From assembly GCF_024305035.1 (NCBI RefSeq), contig NZ_JAMWZB010000024.1:20131-84130 (forward strand): a stretch of 64,000 nt of DNA, given 5' to 3'. Position 1 is the stretch's first letter; every line of letters begins with the position of its first letter. This DNA comes from Algoriphagus sp. (GTDB taxonomy: Bacteria > Bacteroidota > Bacteroidia > Cytophagales > Cyclobacteriaceae). This document shows, piece by piece, positions 49,163-59,998 of this stretch. Under the pieces are notes generated by a model. That model saw only the letters and a list, made by a program, of their open reading frames with translations. It made no database searches and was not told the DNA's origin. The position numbers were made by a program, and so were the translations under genes.

Positions 49163-52100
49163 TTAAAAACCCAGATTAATGTTGAATCCTATATTCCGGA
49201 CCGAAGGAGTCTGAAGATTGTCTACTCCGGAATCCGGATCAATATTTTCCACGTTCGACCAGAGCATCAAATTTCTTCCCACCAGGGATACATTGGCGGT
49301 GTTTAAAAATGTCCGTTGGAGCAACTGCTGAGGAAGCTGATAGGATATGGAAAGCTCGCGGAGCTTGACAAAACTGGCGTCAAAGTAATGCGTTAAATCC
49401 GCATTTAAGGTGGTCTTGTTCCAGGCGATGTAGTTAATGGGCCGCTCATTTTCAGCGTAGGTTCGGGTATCAGAAAGAATATTTCCAAAATCATCGTATT
49501 CCACTTCTCCTCCCGTCACCACGACTCCGTCGGCCACAAAAGTGTTCTGGCCTTGGTTGGCATCATCCCTAAACTGGTTGACAGTTCCGGGATGTGTTCC
49601 ACCCCACCACATCTTCTCTGAGGTCAGGGAATAAATGGTGCCACCGGCTCGCCCGTCAAAAGAAAAACCAAGACTGATTCCCTTATAGCTTATTCGATTT
49701 TGTATTCCGAAAATAAAATCGGGATTGGAAAAGCCCATGCTTCGCTGATAAGGATCCCGAATAGGGAATCCATTATTTCCAATAATTAACCTTCCTTCGG
49801 GAGTTCTTTGAAATTGAGAGGATGAAAAAAGCTGATCTGTTCGTTCCCCTACGGTTAAGTTGCCAAACCGGTTCGTACCGTCAAAACTTTCGGTCAGAAT
49901 ACGCTTATAGGTACTGAAATTCAGATTCACTTCCCAAGTGAGTTCAGGAGTTTGTACCGGTAGCGCATTGAACATCAATTCGAAACCGGATCGTTGAAAT
50001 TCGGCTCCATTCTCCAACCTGGAGCTAAATCCGGAGGCAAGAGAAACCGGTACTGAAATCAAGTTATTGTAATCCCGTATTTGGAAATAGGTCAAGTCGA
50101 TTCCCAGTCTTCCACCCAAAAACCGGTTATCTAACCCGATTTCATAACTATCTGAGGTTTCAGGTCGGATGGTCGGATTAACCAAAGAGCCAGGAAAAAA
50201 CAAGGATGGATTTCCATTCCAATTGATTCCCGTACTGTAAGCCTGTATGTGACTGTAGGGATTGGATGAAATTCTTCCATCGGCAACTTGAGACCAACTC
50301 ATCCGAACCTTGGCAAAATCCCAGAAAGAAGGTAAGGTCACAAAATCAGATACAGTAGTTGCCAAACCCACCGAAGGATAGAAAAATGAATTGTTTTCTA
50401 CCGGCAGCGTGGATACCCAGTCATTCCTTCCCGTCAAGGTTAAAAATACTGCATTCATAAAATCAATATCAGCCGAAAAATAAGCCGAATTGATTTTCTC
50501 CTTTGTCAAACTGTTGGATCCGGAAAGGGGCTGTTCTGAATTGGCTACATTGTAAAAATTGGGGATAGCCAAACCGTCGGTGTTGATACTTTCAGATCTG
50601 AACCGGACAAAGCGATTGGCCGCTCCCAAGTTGGCATTGAGTCCCCAATTCTCTCCAAACCGTTTGGAATAATTCAAAATCAAATCGGTATTCATGTTGA
50701 TTTGAGCAGAATTATAAATGTAAAAATTACCTCGGGATACTCGTCCGTATTTCACATAGCTTTTCGGCTCCTTGTCAGTACGGTCCAATGCATAATTATT
50801 TAGACCCGTTCGTGCCGTCAACGTGAGTTCAGGGCTGATTTGATAGTCAAATTTCACCTGCCCAAAGGTATTATCCTTGTAATACCCCCTTAAGTATTCA
50901 TAAGCTTGGAAATAGGGATTGTTGTAATAGGTGTTATTGAAATGTTTTTGCTGAAATCCCTCCTGACCTTCAACCCAATAATTCCTCAAGTCCCTAACAT
51001 CTACATCAACTCCAGTCCAGAGCACCAAGTTGTACAGATAGTTTTCCGGTCCATAAGGAGTTTCAGGAAAATTATCCGTGTATTGTCTGTTGTAGGTAAT
51101 GGAAGCATCTGTTCGGAGCTTATCTGAGATTTTATATCCTCCTGAAACCGAAAAAGAGGTGTTATTGAGTTCGGTATTGGGCACCAATCCTTTCTGGTAT
51201 ACATGTGATCCGGAGATTCTAAAACTTCCGTTTTCATTGCCATTGGTAATGTTGATATTATTGGTAGATATCAATCCCCGTTGAAAAAAATTACGGATGT
51301 TATTTTCCCCTCTAGAAATCAACGGAAGTGGGATCAACTCACCGGTATTGGGATCACGTGGACTGTTATACTGGGGGACTTCCACAAAACCACTGGGCGT
51401 ACTCGGGTCGGCTTGATTCAACCTAGGCCCCCAGATCCATCCAAAGCCCTCAGTTCCACGACCCGAACCGTCAATGTAGGCATACTGTCCGTTGTCTCCA
51501 TTACCATAGGTGGTTTGCACCTCAGGAATCACCAAATAACCCGGCTGGAAAAGTGTACTGGAATTGATTTCTACTTGAGTGCCCTGACCTCCTCTTTTAG
51601 TGGTAATCATCAGCGCACCATTTCTACCTATTGCTCCATAAAGAGCCGAAGCAGTCGCTCCTTTGAGTACGTTAATTGATTCTACATCATCGGCATTTAT
51701 TTTCCAATAATCATTATCCGTACTCGGAATCCCGTCAATTACGATCAGTGGTCTTGCGCCCCGTAACGAAATTTGAGGATCTTGAAACAATGCGGTGGTA
51801 TTGTTCACTTGTAAACCTGCAATCTGACCAGTTAACGAATTAATCAGGTTGGGTTCTCTTGCTTTTTTAAAGCGTTCACCATCTACTTCCTGAACAGCAT
51901 AGCCTAAAGACTTGACGTTTTTTTCCACGCCCAATGCGGTAACCACGACCCCCTCCAGGTCAGTGACGGCAGGAAAAAGTTGAACATCCAAAATTCGATC
52001 CTCCGTGACAGTAACTTCCTGCGTTAGGTATCCGATATAGGAAAAAACCAAAGTTGCTCCTGCATTCACCTCCAACGTAAACTTTCCGTCAAGGTCTGTC

Positions 52101-52273
52101 ACCGTACCTGATAAAGTTCCTTTCTCCAAAATACTCACACCTGGAATCGGGGCAGAGTTCTCATCAACAACCACCCCAACCAACTGACTTTGCGCCCAAG
52201 CAGACCAGGGAGCCAACCCTGCTAAAAAGAAGATCATCAGCATCTTCAACCTAAAACGGTATACCTTTTCCAT
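49163..52273 (-). CDS. SusC/RagA-family TonB-linked outer-membrane protein
   Basis: LVGVVVDENSAPIPGVSILEKGTLSGTVTDLDGKFTL; plug IDGIPSTDNDYWKINADDVESINVLKGATASALYG. Confidence 0.95.
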   Translation of the reverse strand: MEKVYRFRLKMLMIFFLAGLAPWSAWAQSQLVGVVVDENSAPIPGVSILEKGTLSGTVTDLDGKFTLEVNAGATLVFSYIGYLTQEVTVTEDRILDVQLFPAVTDLEGVVVTALGVEKNVKSLGYAVQEVDGERFKKAREPNLINSLTGQIAGLQVNNTTALFQDPQISLRGARPLIVIDGIPSTDNDYWKINADDVESINVLKGATASALYGAIGRNGALMITTKRGGQGTQVEINSSTLFQPGYLVIPEVQTTYGNGDNGQYAYIDGSGRGTEGFGWIWGPRLNQADPSTPSGFVEVPQYNSPRDPNTGELIPLPLISRGENNIRNFFQRGLISTNNINITNGNENGSFRISGSHVYQKGLVPNTELNNTSFSVSGGYKISDKLRTDASITYNRQYTDNFPETPYGPENYLYNLVLWTGVDVDVRDLRNYWVEGQEGFQQKHFNNTYYNNPYFQAYEYLRGYYKDNTFGQVKFDYQISPELTLTARTGLNNYALDRTDKEPKSYVKYGRVSRGNFYIYNSAQINMNTDLILNYSKRFGENWGLNANLGAANRFVRFRSESINTDGLAIPNFYNVANSEQPLSGSNSLTKEKINSAYFSADIDFMNAVFLTLTGRNDWVSTLPVENNSFFYPSVGLATTVSDFVTLPSFWDFAKVRMSWSQVADGRISSNPYSHIQAYSTGINWNGNPSLFFPGSLVNPTIRPETSDSYEIGLDNRFLGGRLGIDLTYFQIRDYNNLISVPVSLASGFSSRLENGAEFQRSGFELMFNALPVQTPELTWEVNLNFSTYKRILTESFDGTNRFGNLTVGERTDQLFSSSQFQRTPEGRLIIGNNGFPIRDPYQRSMGFSNPDFIFGIQNRISYKGISLGFSFDGRAGGTIYSLTSEKMWWGGTHPGTVNQFRDDANQGQNTFVADGVVVTGGEVEYDDFGNILSDTRTYAENERPINYIAWNKTTLNADLTHYFDASFVKLRELSISYQLPQQLLQRTFLNTANVSLVGRNLMLWSNVENIDPDSGVDNLQTPSVRNIGFNINLGF

Positions 52274-52449
52274 GTCGTAGAAATTTTGATTAATTAATTC
52301 TCAAAATTCCTTTCCAAGTATGACTTTATCACTTATTTTGAGTTAACCTTCCATGAACTTAACAAGCGATTCATTATTTTAATGTTAATTCAATTTATTG
52401 AACACTCATTCAATCAATAATGAATTAATTTTCTGCAAAAAATTAAAAC

Positions 52450-53046
52450 ATGCCCCTTACCAGTATCACAGAAATCAGAAAACAGGAAATTCTAAAAGCC
52501 TTCTATCAAATTGCAATCAGTGAAGGCGTAGAAAATAGCTCCATGGCTAAAATCGCCAAAGTTTTGGAGGTACAGCCCAGCCTGATCGTTCATTATTTTA
52601 AAACCAAAGAAGATCTTGTTTCTGCATTGATTGATTATTGCCTGGAAAGATATTTTCAAATCTTCGAAGAGGAATTTTCCAGACCAGGTACTCCCTCACT
52701 TAAAATTAAAAACCTGATCGAACGCCTCTTTTCCAAAGAATGGAATGACCTCTTTGATGACGGAGTATTCTACAGCTGTTATTCTCTAATTTTTAGGTCT
52801 GACGACATCAAATCCAAGTTCAAAATTCTCCATGAAGGCCTCAGGAAAAAACTCTCCTTAATTATAGAAAGCTACTTGGAATTTAAGGGTGAGGACAAAA
52901 GCCAAGCCGAACAGCTCTCCCATCAAGTATTTACTCTGGTCGATGGCAGTTACTATTTTATCAATATGCTCTCTACCAAAAAAGAACAGGCCTTACACCT
53001 GGAATCTGCCAAAAAACTAGCCCAGACTTTGTTGAAAATCAGGTAA
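52450..53046 (+). CDS. TetR-family transcriptional regulator
   Basis: RKQEILKAFYQIAISEGVENSSMAKIAKVLEVQPSLIVHYFKTKEDLVSALI. Confidence 0.9.
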   Translation: MPLTSITEIRKQEILKAFYQIAISEGVENSSMAKIAKVLEVQPSLIVHYFKTKEDLVSALIDYCLERYFQIFEEEFSRPGTPSLKIKNLIERLFSKEWNDLFDDGVFYSCYSLIFRSDDIKSKFKILHEGLRKKLSLIIESYLEFKGEDKSQAEQLSHQVFTLVDGSYYFINMLSTKKEQALHLESAKKLAQTLLKIR

Positions 53047-53266
53047 CCTTCTCCAGCACCTGTACTCTTTCCTTTGAAATAGGCGATAGCCCCCCCCCTG
53101 AATGGCAAAAAATTAGAATTATTCCTAAACGGTCTTACGATCGCTTGGTCCGCCCACTCAATCCCGTTGAATGTTCTCACCAGACTCAAAATGAATTCCA
53201 TGAAATCTCCAACAGGTCTTTTAACAAGACCAGTTCCTAATCCTTCCCTCAGACATACACCACTTT

Positions 53267-53929
53267 CTAATTTTTTAATCCTTTAGAAATCAACCAACCA
53301 GCCAATAGCAATTCAAAAATTCCCGTGGGCAGGTTCATCAAAAGGTAAGAAAAAGAAATCACCTCCATCTTTTGAAAAAGTATAAATCCACTGGCCAAAC
53401 AGGATAAGGCAGTACCAAACAAACCCATCCAAATCAAGGATTTTGGGATAAATTTTCCCTGAAAGAGTACTGCATAGAGCATCAAATTACCTAAGCTCAA
53501 AGCTAAAACCATCCAACCATGATTGATTAGGTCCCTGTTACGTTTCAACATCTCCCCTAGGGATAACCAAACCGGATCATCAGGTCTACCCAAATCCACA
53601 TAGTGCTGAGACCAAATCAAAATACAGTTTAAAAGAGCAATACCCAGAAAACTTAATCCAATGGAAACAAACCGAAATCCAAGGGCCCCCAAAGCTAAAT
53701 GGGGATTAACCGCCTTAAGCATAGGATAAAACAAAATAACTATACCGGCATAGCAACAGCCCATCAAAAACTGAAAAATCCCTGCCCAAACAGTCTGTGT
53801 TGCTTCCTCCGCAGTTAAATGCATAAAATCTGGGGAATCAACTGCCGGGGCAACACTTAGTACCCCTGTCAAAAATGAAGCTAAAATTAGGAGCCCAATG
53901 ATGTTAGAATTGCTTCGTATAGTTTTCAT
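53267..53929 (-). CDS. DUF4386-like membrane protein
   Basis: Hydrophobic segments; ILIWSQHYVDLGRPDDPVWLSLGEM-type region; start at MKTIRSN. Confidence 0.7.
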   Translation of the reverse strand: MKTIRSNSNIIGLLILASFLTGVLSVAPAVDSPDFMHLTAEEATQTVWAGIFQFLMGCCYAGIVILFYPMLKAVNPHLALGALGFRFVSIGLSFLGIALLNCILIWSQHYVDLGRPDDPVWLSLGEMLKRNRDLINHGWMVLALSLGNLMLYAVLFQGKFIPKSLIWMGLFGTALSCLASGFILFQKMEVISFSYLLMNLPTGIFELLLAGWLISKGLKN

Positions 53930-54119
53930 CGAATGAAAAAAGGAGTGATTGAACCATTCATTTTGATTTTGAACGAAACTCTCGTTCTGCCATTGATAAA
54001 ATTCAATGATCATGAATCAAAAGTAACTGGTCAAAAAAACGAATACTTGTAAAAAATAGTCAACGTACAATTCATCATCCTACACGGCTTTTTACTTCCT
54101 GCAAAGTTTAGGAATTAAA

Positions 54120-54854
54120 CTAAGCAGTGGGATCAATTCGATTATAGATCACCGGCATTTGACCCTTCCATTTTTCCCATAGCGATTGATTTTGGATCAG
54201 GGAAGCCATAAAGTGGGCTACGTTTACTCGACTTGTTTTTCCTGGATTAAAAATGGCACTTCTCGTCGGGGAACGATGAGTCGTGTAGTTAGAAACACTG
54301 TTTTCATCCATCAAAGTATCGGGCCTGACGATTGCCCATTGAATAAAAGGGTGGACTTGGCCAATTTCCAAGCGCAAAAAATCGGAAGCTGCTTCATTAT
54401 CGCGATGCGGTGGCAGAAGAATTCTGATCATGGCAACTACTACCCGTTGCGCTAGTGAAAGTGATTCTCTTAAATCTCTGTTGCTGTTTCCAGCTGTGTT
54501 CATTACCAAAATCTTGAGTGATCTGGGTGAAGAATTTTTTATTCGTGCTGCGCAGACTAATCGAAGGGCATCGGTAACCAGTTTTCTTGGTTTCCCATAA
54601 ATTCCCCTTAGGCTGGGATGATGCCCCAGACAAGAGGCAACGACATTACAATCCTCCAAGTGAACAGCCAATTCGTCTGCAGACATTTCATGAATAAAAG
54701 CTTGAATTAAGGTCAGGTTTTCATAGTTGGTCCAATTCTCGGGAATTCGCGCCAATGGTCGAACAATCACTTTCAAATGTTGCCCCTGTCCAATTAATTG
54801 TTCTACTAGCAATTTTCCCGTGGATCCGCTTGCTCCTAAAACCAATGTCTTCAT
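54120..54854 (-). CDS. NAD(P)H-binding atypical SDR-family oxidoreductase
   Basis: TLVLGASGSTGKLLVEQLIGQGQHLKVIVR. Confidence 0.88.
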   Translation of the reverse strand: MKTLVLGASGSTGKLLVEQLIGQGQHLKVIVRPLARIPENWTNYENLTLIQAFIHEMSADELAVHLEDCNVVASCLGHHPSLRGIYGKPRKLVTDALRLVCAARIKNSSPRSLKILVMNTAGNSNRDLRESLSLAQRVVVAMIRILLPPHRDNEAASDFLRLEIGQVHPFIQWAIVRPDTLMDENSVSNYTTHRSPTRSAIFNPGKTSRVNVAHFMASLIQNQSLWEKWKGQMPVIYNRIDPTA

Positions 54855-54942
54855 AGGTCTATAATTAAATTTTAAAGGTCAAATGGAATCGGACAGGGTT
54901 GACAGTCATCCCCATGTGATTTTTTAGCCGTGTCGATTTCAT
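54852..54942 (-). repeat. Dispersed leader element, diverged copy C, running into the oxidoreductase start codon
   Basis: Reverse complement atgaaatcgacacggc..gggatgac..gattccatttgacctttaaaatttaattatagacctATG. Confidence 0.6.
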
Positions 54943-55083
54943 TGTATAATTATTATAAAAATTAGTACTTCTTCTCAGAATCAGGACTTGTCTAAATTTC
55001 AGGAAAAAAGAGTCTGCAGGTTGATCAAATGGCCCTGTTTACTCTTTTTGTTCCTCCTTAAACCTAAGGCCTGATGGTGGAAT

Positions 55084-56025
55084 TCATTTATGGCTTTGAA
55101 TTTGACTAATATGTTCACTTATACGCTGTATTTCAGTTAAATCTGGCTCTTTTTTCATCCAACCCACCCGCTCCTCTTGGGAATCCATCCAGCGATAAAG
55201 CCAACTTACCCCCCATTTCTGAAAATAGTTATCCTCCTGGTCATAAACTGGATCTTTAAGGGAATCTTCAAAGGGCACTATGCTGTACCCCTCTTGGCTT
55301 AACTCGGAAACGATATCATCTAAGAAGGCTGCATTGATGACATTGTCATGGCAGAGGTAAATATGGCTGATCGGTCTATGGTAAATTTCTGCAGCCATTT
55401 CTTCAAAAAACCTAACTAATTCCAAGGTTTTAGTCACATAGGATTCCCCGATCTTCCTTGCCTTTTCTTCCTCCCCATTCTCCAAGTAGTAGCGGTAAAC
55501 CGAATCAAACATCCAATCCGAACTTTCAATGGTAAAAGGAGCAATTCGATCTCCGACAAATTTTAAAAAGGACCGGATTTGTGCCTGTTGCACCGAGTCT
55601 TTTCCCAGATCATTGAAAGGAAAACGGAACGAATCCATTGATTTGTCGTGCAGCATGGCAATCGAATCGGATAATTTCAATCCCTTGTTGATGTCTTGAA
55701 CAAAATCATCAAACCCCACCTCAGAATATCGCAAATGGGAATACCCGTGGTTTCCAGGAGTAGAATTTTCATGGGCTATCCATCGGGCCAAGAGGTTCTT
55801 ATTCTTGTCTAAAAAATCAGTCTGAAAGACCTTTTTTTCATTGATAAAAATCGTAAATGGGATATCCAAGGAATCCAATCGATCCAACAAGACCGAGCGA
55901 AAACCATCTTGCTGAAACTTTTCCGTATTGGGAATATCATCAATTGTAATGGAAATGGACTTTTGCTGTCCATAGGTTTTGAGTCCCAGGAAAACACAAA
56001 AGCTCAACCATACTATTTTCTTCAT
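55084..56025 (-). CDS. Polysaccharide deacetylase-family secreted protein
   Basis: SISITIDDIPNTEKF; HENSTPGNHGYSHLRY; signal peptide. Confidence 0.85.
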   Translation of the reverse strand: MKKIVWLSFCVFLGLKTYGQQKSISITIDDIPNTEKFQQDGFRSVLLDRLDSLDIPFTIFINEKKVFQTDFLDKNKNLLARWIAHENSTPGNHGYSHLRYSEVGFDDFVQDINKGLKLSDSIAMLHDKSMDSFRFPFNDLGKDSVQQAQIRSFLKFVGDRIAPFTIESSDWMFDSVYRYYLENGEEEKARKIGESYVTKTLELVRFFEEMAAEIYHRPISHIYLCHDNVINAAFLDDIVSELSQEGYSIVPFEDSLKDPVYDQEDNYFQKWGVSWLYRWMDSQEERVGWMKKEPDLTEIQRISEHISQIQSHK

Positions 56026-56036
56026 AACTGATTAAT

Positions 56037-56288
56037 TTAATCTTTAAACCGTTCATTGAATTTGATACCCATGACCTGGATATCCTGATTTTTGGAGAAG
56101 AAAAAATAGATTCCATCTCTTAAATTCCCAGTCTCACACCAATTACTACAGGTTTCCCCAAGGTATTGGACTTCTTTCAAAACACTGGAGGCCTTAACAA
56201 GTAGGTTATCCAATCTTTTGTAAGTGATATGAATTGAATCACCAAGAAAAAAAGGCAAACGCCAGTTCTCTAGATTCCTCAAAGTCAT
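56037..56288 (-). CDS. Short hypothetical ORF immediately upstream of the deacetylase
   Basis: Intact ORF, co-oriented, 11 bp gap. Confidence 0.35.
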   Translation of the reverse strand: MTLRNLENWRLPFFLGDSIHITYKRLDNLLVKASSVLKEVQYLGETCSNWCETGNLRDGIYFFFSKNQDIQVMGIKFNERFKD

Positions 56289-56404
56289 TTTTGATCTTCA
56301 AGAATTCTCTCTCTAAACCAATTCCCTCTATTATTTTAATGATACGCATTTTGGTTTTTAGTAGCTCGCCTTTTTCTACTTTACATTAGATCCTACAGTA
56401 TACC

Positions 56405-58210
56405 CTAATAACTCCACAACATTAAACCAACCAAGCCCCAGTACAGTAAATAAGTCGAAATCAGTAAACAGGATAAACTACTTAAAACTACTTGAAATTG
56501 CATCAATTTCGAGACTTGCTTACGGCGGAAAAATGAATGGATCATAAGATAAATGGAGGTAAGCGATAAAGCAAAAAACAGCCAGGAACCGATATAGTAA
56601 ATAATTGCACCTGCACTAAATAACTCTTCCGGATTATAAAAAAAACCAAGTCCAACGATGGAAATGACAAAACTCAGCATCGCTAAAAAAGGGAACAGAT
56701 AAACCTTTTGAATTTCCTTTTTGAGAAATAACTTTCGAAGTAGCGAAATGCCAATTATGAAAAAAGTGATGATAAAAACAACAAGGCAGGTTAAGGCAAG
56801 GTAAAACTGAAAATAGGCTCCCACCACCGGAATTTTATAATAGCTTGTTTCTCCGAGCCAAAGAACTCTTCCTTCTTCATTCAAAAATTGAGTCGAAGGG
56901 ACCGGGTCCCCTAACCTCCCAAATTGGCCATTTCCAAAGGCCACCCAATCCCTTGAGCCTCCCACCATACTGGCTTGGGATAGCTGAGTTCCTTTTTGTG
57001 CTAAAACCTGGATATCAATTAATCTCATGAAGGGATAAAACAACTCCACGTTGAAGGTTGTCGGTTGATAGGCTCCTTCCCATTGTTTAAGTTCTGAATC
57101 TAGCTCAGGTTGGTCCATCCCCACTTCTTGTGTATACGGATCGAGCATCACATTTTTGATTTCCTTGATTGCCTTAGCTCCAGCTCTATCATTGATTAAA
57201 ATAACATAGCCTATGTTCTGCTTTCTGGAATACCCAAATTCGGAAAGAAAGCCTCCATAACTTCCATTATGACCATAAAAAACCGTATTCCCAATGATCT
57301 CCTGCATCAAGCCTTTTCCATACCCAAATTTAACCCCACTTCTGGCCAGAAGGGAGGTTTCCGGAGTTTCCATAAGTTGAATGGATTGGGGTGAAAGCAC
57401 TTTTCTTCCTTTATAGGTCCCGCTAGTAAGAAATAGCTGGGTAAGATTTTGCAGGCCAGTTAAATTGGTAGTCAAACTTCCCGCAGGCCATTGGGGCAAG
57501 CTTGGAAAAGGCACTTCCTCAGAGGAGGAATAACCTTTAGACCAATCGGGGTTTTCTTGAGGATGATACGATGCATCTTCCATCTCAAGCGGATCCAGAA
57601 TATTTCGTTTCATGAAGCTTTCAAACGAATCTCCTACACGTTCCTCCAGAACCGCTGCTGCCACCAGATAGTTGAGGGTATTGTAGCTAAAATAATCACC
57701 TGGTTTCCAGCGAGTGGTTAAAGCACTTTGACTCTGCTTCAAAACTAATTGAAAAGGTGTCTGAGCATCTGTACGAGCAAAAATATCAAAATGGGCTTCA
57801 TCAAATCCAGAGGTATGCTCAAGGAGATGAGATAAGGTAATTGGGCTCTTTGGATAATAATTGGTGTAAAAATTTCCAACTGAGCTCTCTTTTAATGGGT
57901 TTTGAATAGTTAAGCTTCCGCTTTCCTGTGCCTTTACTACCCCTAATGCTAAAAATGTCTTTGAAATCGAGCCTATCGTAAATTTGGTGTCAGGATTCAC
58001 TGCTCTTTGTCTTTCAAGATCCGAGAGTCCAAAATACCCCGAATAAAGTACTGTATCTTTATTTACTAAAGTGATGGCTGCCCCTGGTATCTGGTATTTT
58101 TCCAGGATTGCATCGATGGTCTGGTCCAAATTTTTGGTTTGAGTCAAACCAAAATTTGGGATTAAAACCATTAAACTCAAACAAAGAAATAGTAATCCAA
58201 TTTTTTTCAT
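56405..58210 (-). CDS. Serine hydrolase, beta-lactamase class-C fold, with C-terminal TM region
   Basis: TIGSISKTFLALGV (SxxK); DYFSYNTLNYLVAA (YxN); HNGSYGGF. Confidence 0.92.
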   Translation of the reverse strand: MKKIGLLFLCLSLMVLIPNFGLTQTKNLDQTIDAILEKYQIPGAAITLVNKDTVLYSGYFGLSDLERQRAVNPDTKFTIGSISKTFLALGVVKAQESGSLTIQNPLKESSVGNFYTNYYPKSPITLSHLLEHTSGFDEAHFDIFARTDAQTPFQLVLKQSQSALTTRWKPGDYFSYNTLNYLVAAAVLEERVGDSFESFMKRNILDPLEMEDASYHPQENPDWSKGYSSSEEVPFPSLPQWPAGSLTTNLTGLQNLTQLFLTSGTYKGRKVLSPQSIQLMETPETSLLARSGVKFGYGKGLMQEIIGNTVFYGHNGSYGGFLSEFGYSRKQNIGYVILINDRAGAKAIKEIKNVMLDPYTQEVGMDQPELDSELKQWEGAYQPTTFNVELFYPFMRLIDIQVLAQKGTQLSQASMVGGSRDWVAFGNGQFGRLGDPVPSTQFLNEEGRVLWLGETSYYKIPVVGAYFQFYLALTCLVVFIITFFIIGISLLRKLFLKKEIQKVYLFPFLAMLSFVISIVGLGFFYNPEELFSAGAIIYYIGSWLFFALSLTSIYLMIHSFFRRKQVSKLMQFQVVLSSLSCLLISTYLLYWGLVGLMLWSY

Positions 58211-58241
58211 TACCACCTATTTAAACTAAAATACCATTAGA

Positions 58242-59951
58242 TTAAGCCAATCCAATGGCAGGAAATATATATTCATTCAAAATTGAAAATGGCCGTTCCT
58301 CCATTTCCGGAAACAGGTTGTAATTCCCTCCGGTAAACGTAACTGTCACATCTAATTCAGGTAGTATACTGAGAAACTGCCCTCCATTTCCCCAAGCCTC
58401 AATGGTCCTTAGCTGTTTACCATCAATTTCTCTATCCAGTAACCTCCATAGATATCCGTAATCTGAGTTTTTTGGCCAATTCCCTTTACTATGGGCCATC
58501 GTGGAAACTTCTATCCAGTCTTCCTCTATCAGTTGCTTGCCCTTCCATTTCTCCTTATCCAATATCAACCAACCAAACTTGATCAAATCAACAGGACGTA
58601 AGTAAAATGATCCGGCTAAATATCCTCGACCTTTCGGAGAAGTAAGCATTAGAAATTCTTTAATTTTCATAGGTAAAAGGAGTTCTTGATATGGAAAAAG
58701 TGGCAGATAACTGGTAACTGATTTTTCAATAACCCCTGTCAATAGGTTACTTCCTTCCGAGGAGTACTCGAATACCTTTCCCGGAGCATGCTTCATGGGC
58801 AGGTTTAGTTTATATCCCACCCAATCCTCATATTCCCACTGCATCTTATCCTCATCCTCTAATTGAATCCCTGTACTCCTGGTCAGGGAATGAGGAATGC
58901 TAATCTTCTTCTTTAATTCATCAGTGATATTGTATTCCGGGTAAAAATCCAACATAGTATCTTTTACACTTAACTCCTTGTTTTTCATCATTGCTCTACC
59001 CAAAGCAAGCGATCCAATTGATTTAAAGGCAGATCTCAAATCATGAAGATAATTACGGTCATATCCGTGGAAATACTCCTCAAAAACCAGTTTTCTATTT
59101 TTTGTACTAATGAGGCTATGAATAGGACCGAATTTACGGCTATTCATTTTTTGCATGAATCCCAACATGGACCGATCTATGCCCACCTCATCTAAAGAGG
59201 CCACTTCCCTACCCAACCCTTTCGGGTCAGGAACCTGATAGTGATATTTACCAGTAGTTGTTCTGGGTAAATAACCTTCCAGTTCGGAATTGGGAAGCTT
59301 TGTTAAGGCTATTTCCCGTTTCCCTCCTGAATTTCCATAGGACAGCTGGATAGTTTGATCATCTTGGTTGTGAAGTGCAGAAATTGAAAACCGGTCATTG
59401 GTAATTTTAAAGTCTATTCGATTTCCGTCGATCAAAACCTGATCAATGGTGAAATGAAGGGCCCGGTTTTCCGTATTACTTTGAATAATTGCAACAATTA
59501 CTCCGGTGGAATCTCGAAAAAATTCCAAATAGACGCGGTAATCTGTATCTATAATCTCAGGTTTACTGATTTTACTCACCCAAGCATGATCTCTTTTTTC
59601 AAATGATAGGCTTTGTACCCAAAGATCATGGGTTAGAATCCCATTTAGCGAAGAACTATCTTCAGCTAAAAAAGCGTCAAAACGAAGTTCTGGTAAATTC
59701 TTACCGTGTAGCTGATCATCTTTGGATTCAATAGAATACGAAGACCTCTTACCGCCTTTAAAAAAATTCAAGGTATGAGGGTTCGTTTTCGGTAAAATAG
59801 AAAGGGAATCAAACTTTGAGTCAGTCTGAAAAAGAATTCCTGACCATACCCCGACTAATTCCTCCTCCTGTATTTTTTCCCTTTGAGTAGTGCAACCTGA
59901 AAACAGCAGGCTTAAACCTGATAACGAAGTTATTATGATGAAAGATTTCAT
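58242..59951 (-). CDS. Serine hydrolase lipoprotein, beta-lactamase class-C fold
   Basis: SAFKSIGSLALGRA (SxxK); FEYSSEGSNLLTGVIE; LFSGC lipobox. Confidence 0.85.
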   Translation of the reverse strand: MKSFIIITSLSGLSLLFSGCTTQREKIQEEELVGVWSGILFQTDSKFDSLSILPKTNPHTLNFFKGGKRSSYSIESKDDQLHGKNLPELRFDAFLAEDSSSLNGILTHDLWVQSLSFEKRDHAWVSKISKPEIIDTDYRVYLEFFRDSTGVIVAIIQSNTENRALHFTIDQVLIDGNRIDFKITNDRFSISALHNQDDQTIQLSYGNSGGKREIALTKLPNSELEGYLPRTTTGKYHYQVPDPKGLGREVASLDEVGIDRSMLGFMQKMNSRKFGPIHSLISTKNRKLVFEEYFHGYDRNYLHDLRSAFKSIGSLALGRAMMKNKELSVKDTMLDFYPEYNITDELKKKISIPHSLTRSTGIQLEDEDKMQWEYEDWVGYKLNLPMKHAPGKVFEYSSEGSNLLTGVIEKSVTSYLPLFPYQELLLPMKIKEFLMLTSPKGRGYLAGSFYLRPVDLIKFGWLILDKEKWKGKQLIEEDWIEVSTMAHSKGNWPKNSDYGYLWRLLDREIDGKQLRTIEAWGNGGQFLSILPELDVTVTFTGGNYNLFPEMEERPFSILNEYIFPAIGLA

Positions 59952-59998
59952 TAGCATGGATTAAAACGAATGGACAAAGAACCAGGATTCCATGAGCA

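Noticed and set aside
53090-53098. Run of nine C residues as a possible phase-variable tract
   Set aside because: Lies in a non-coding gap after the TetR gene with no promoter or ORF context.
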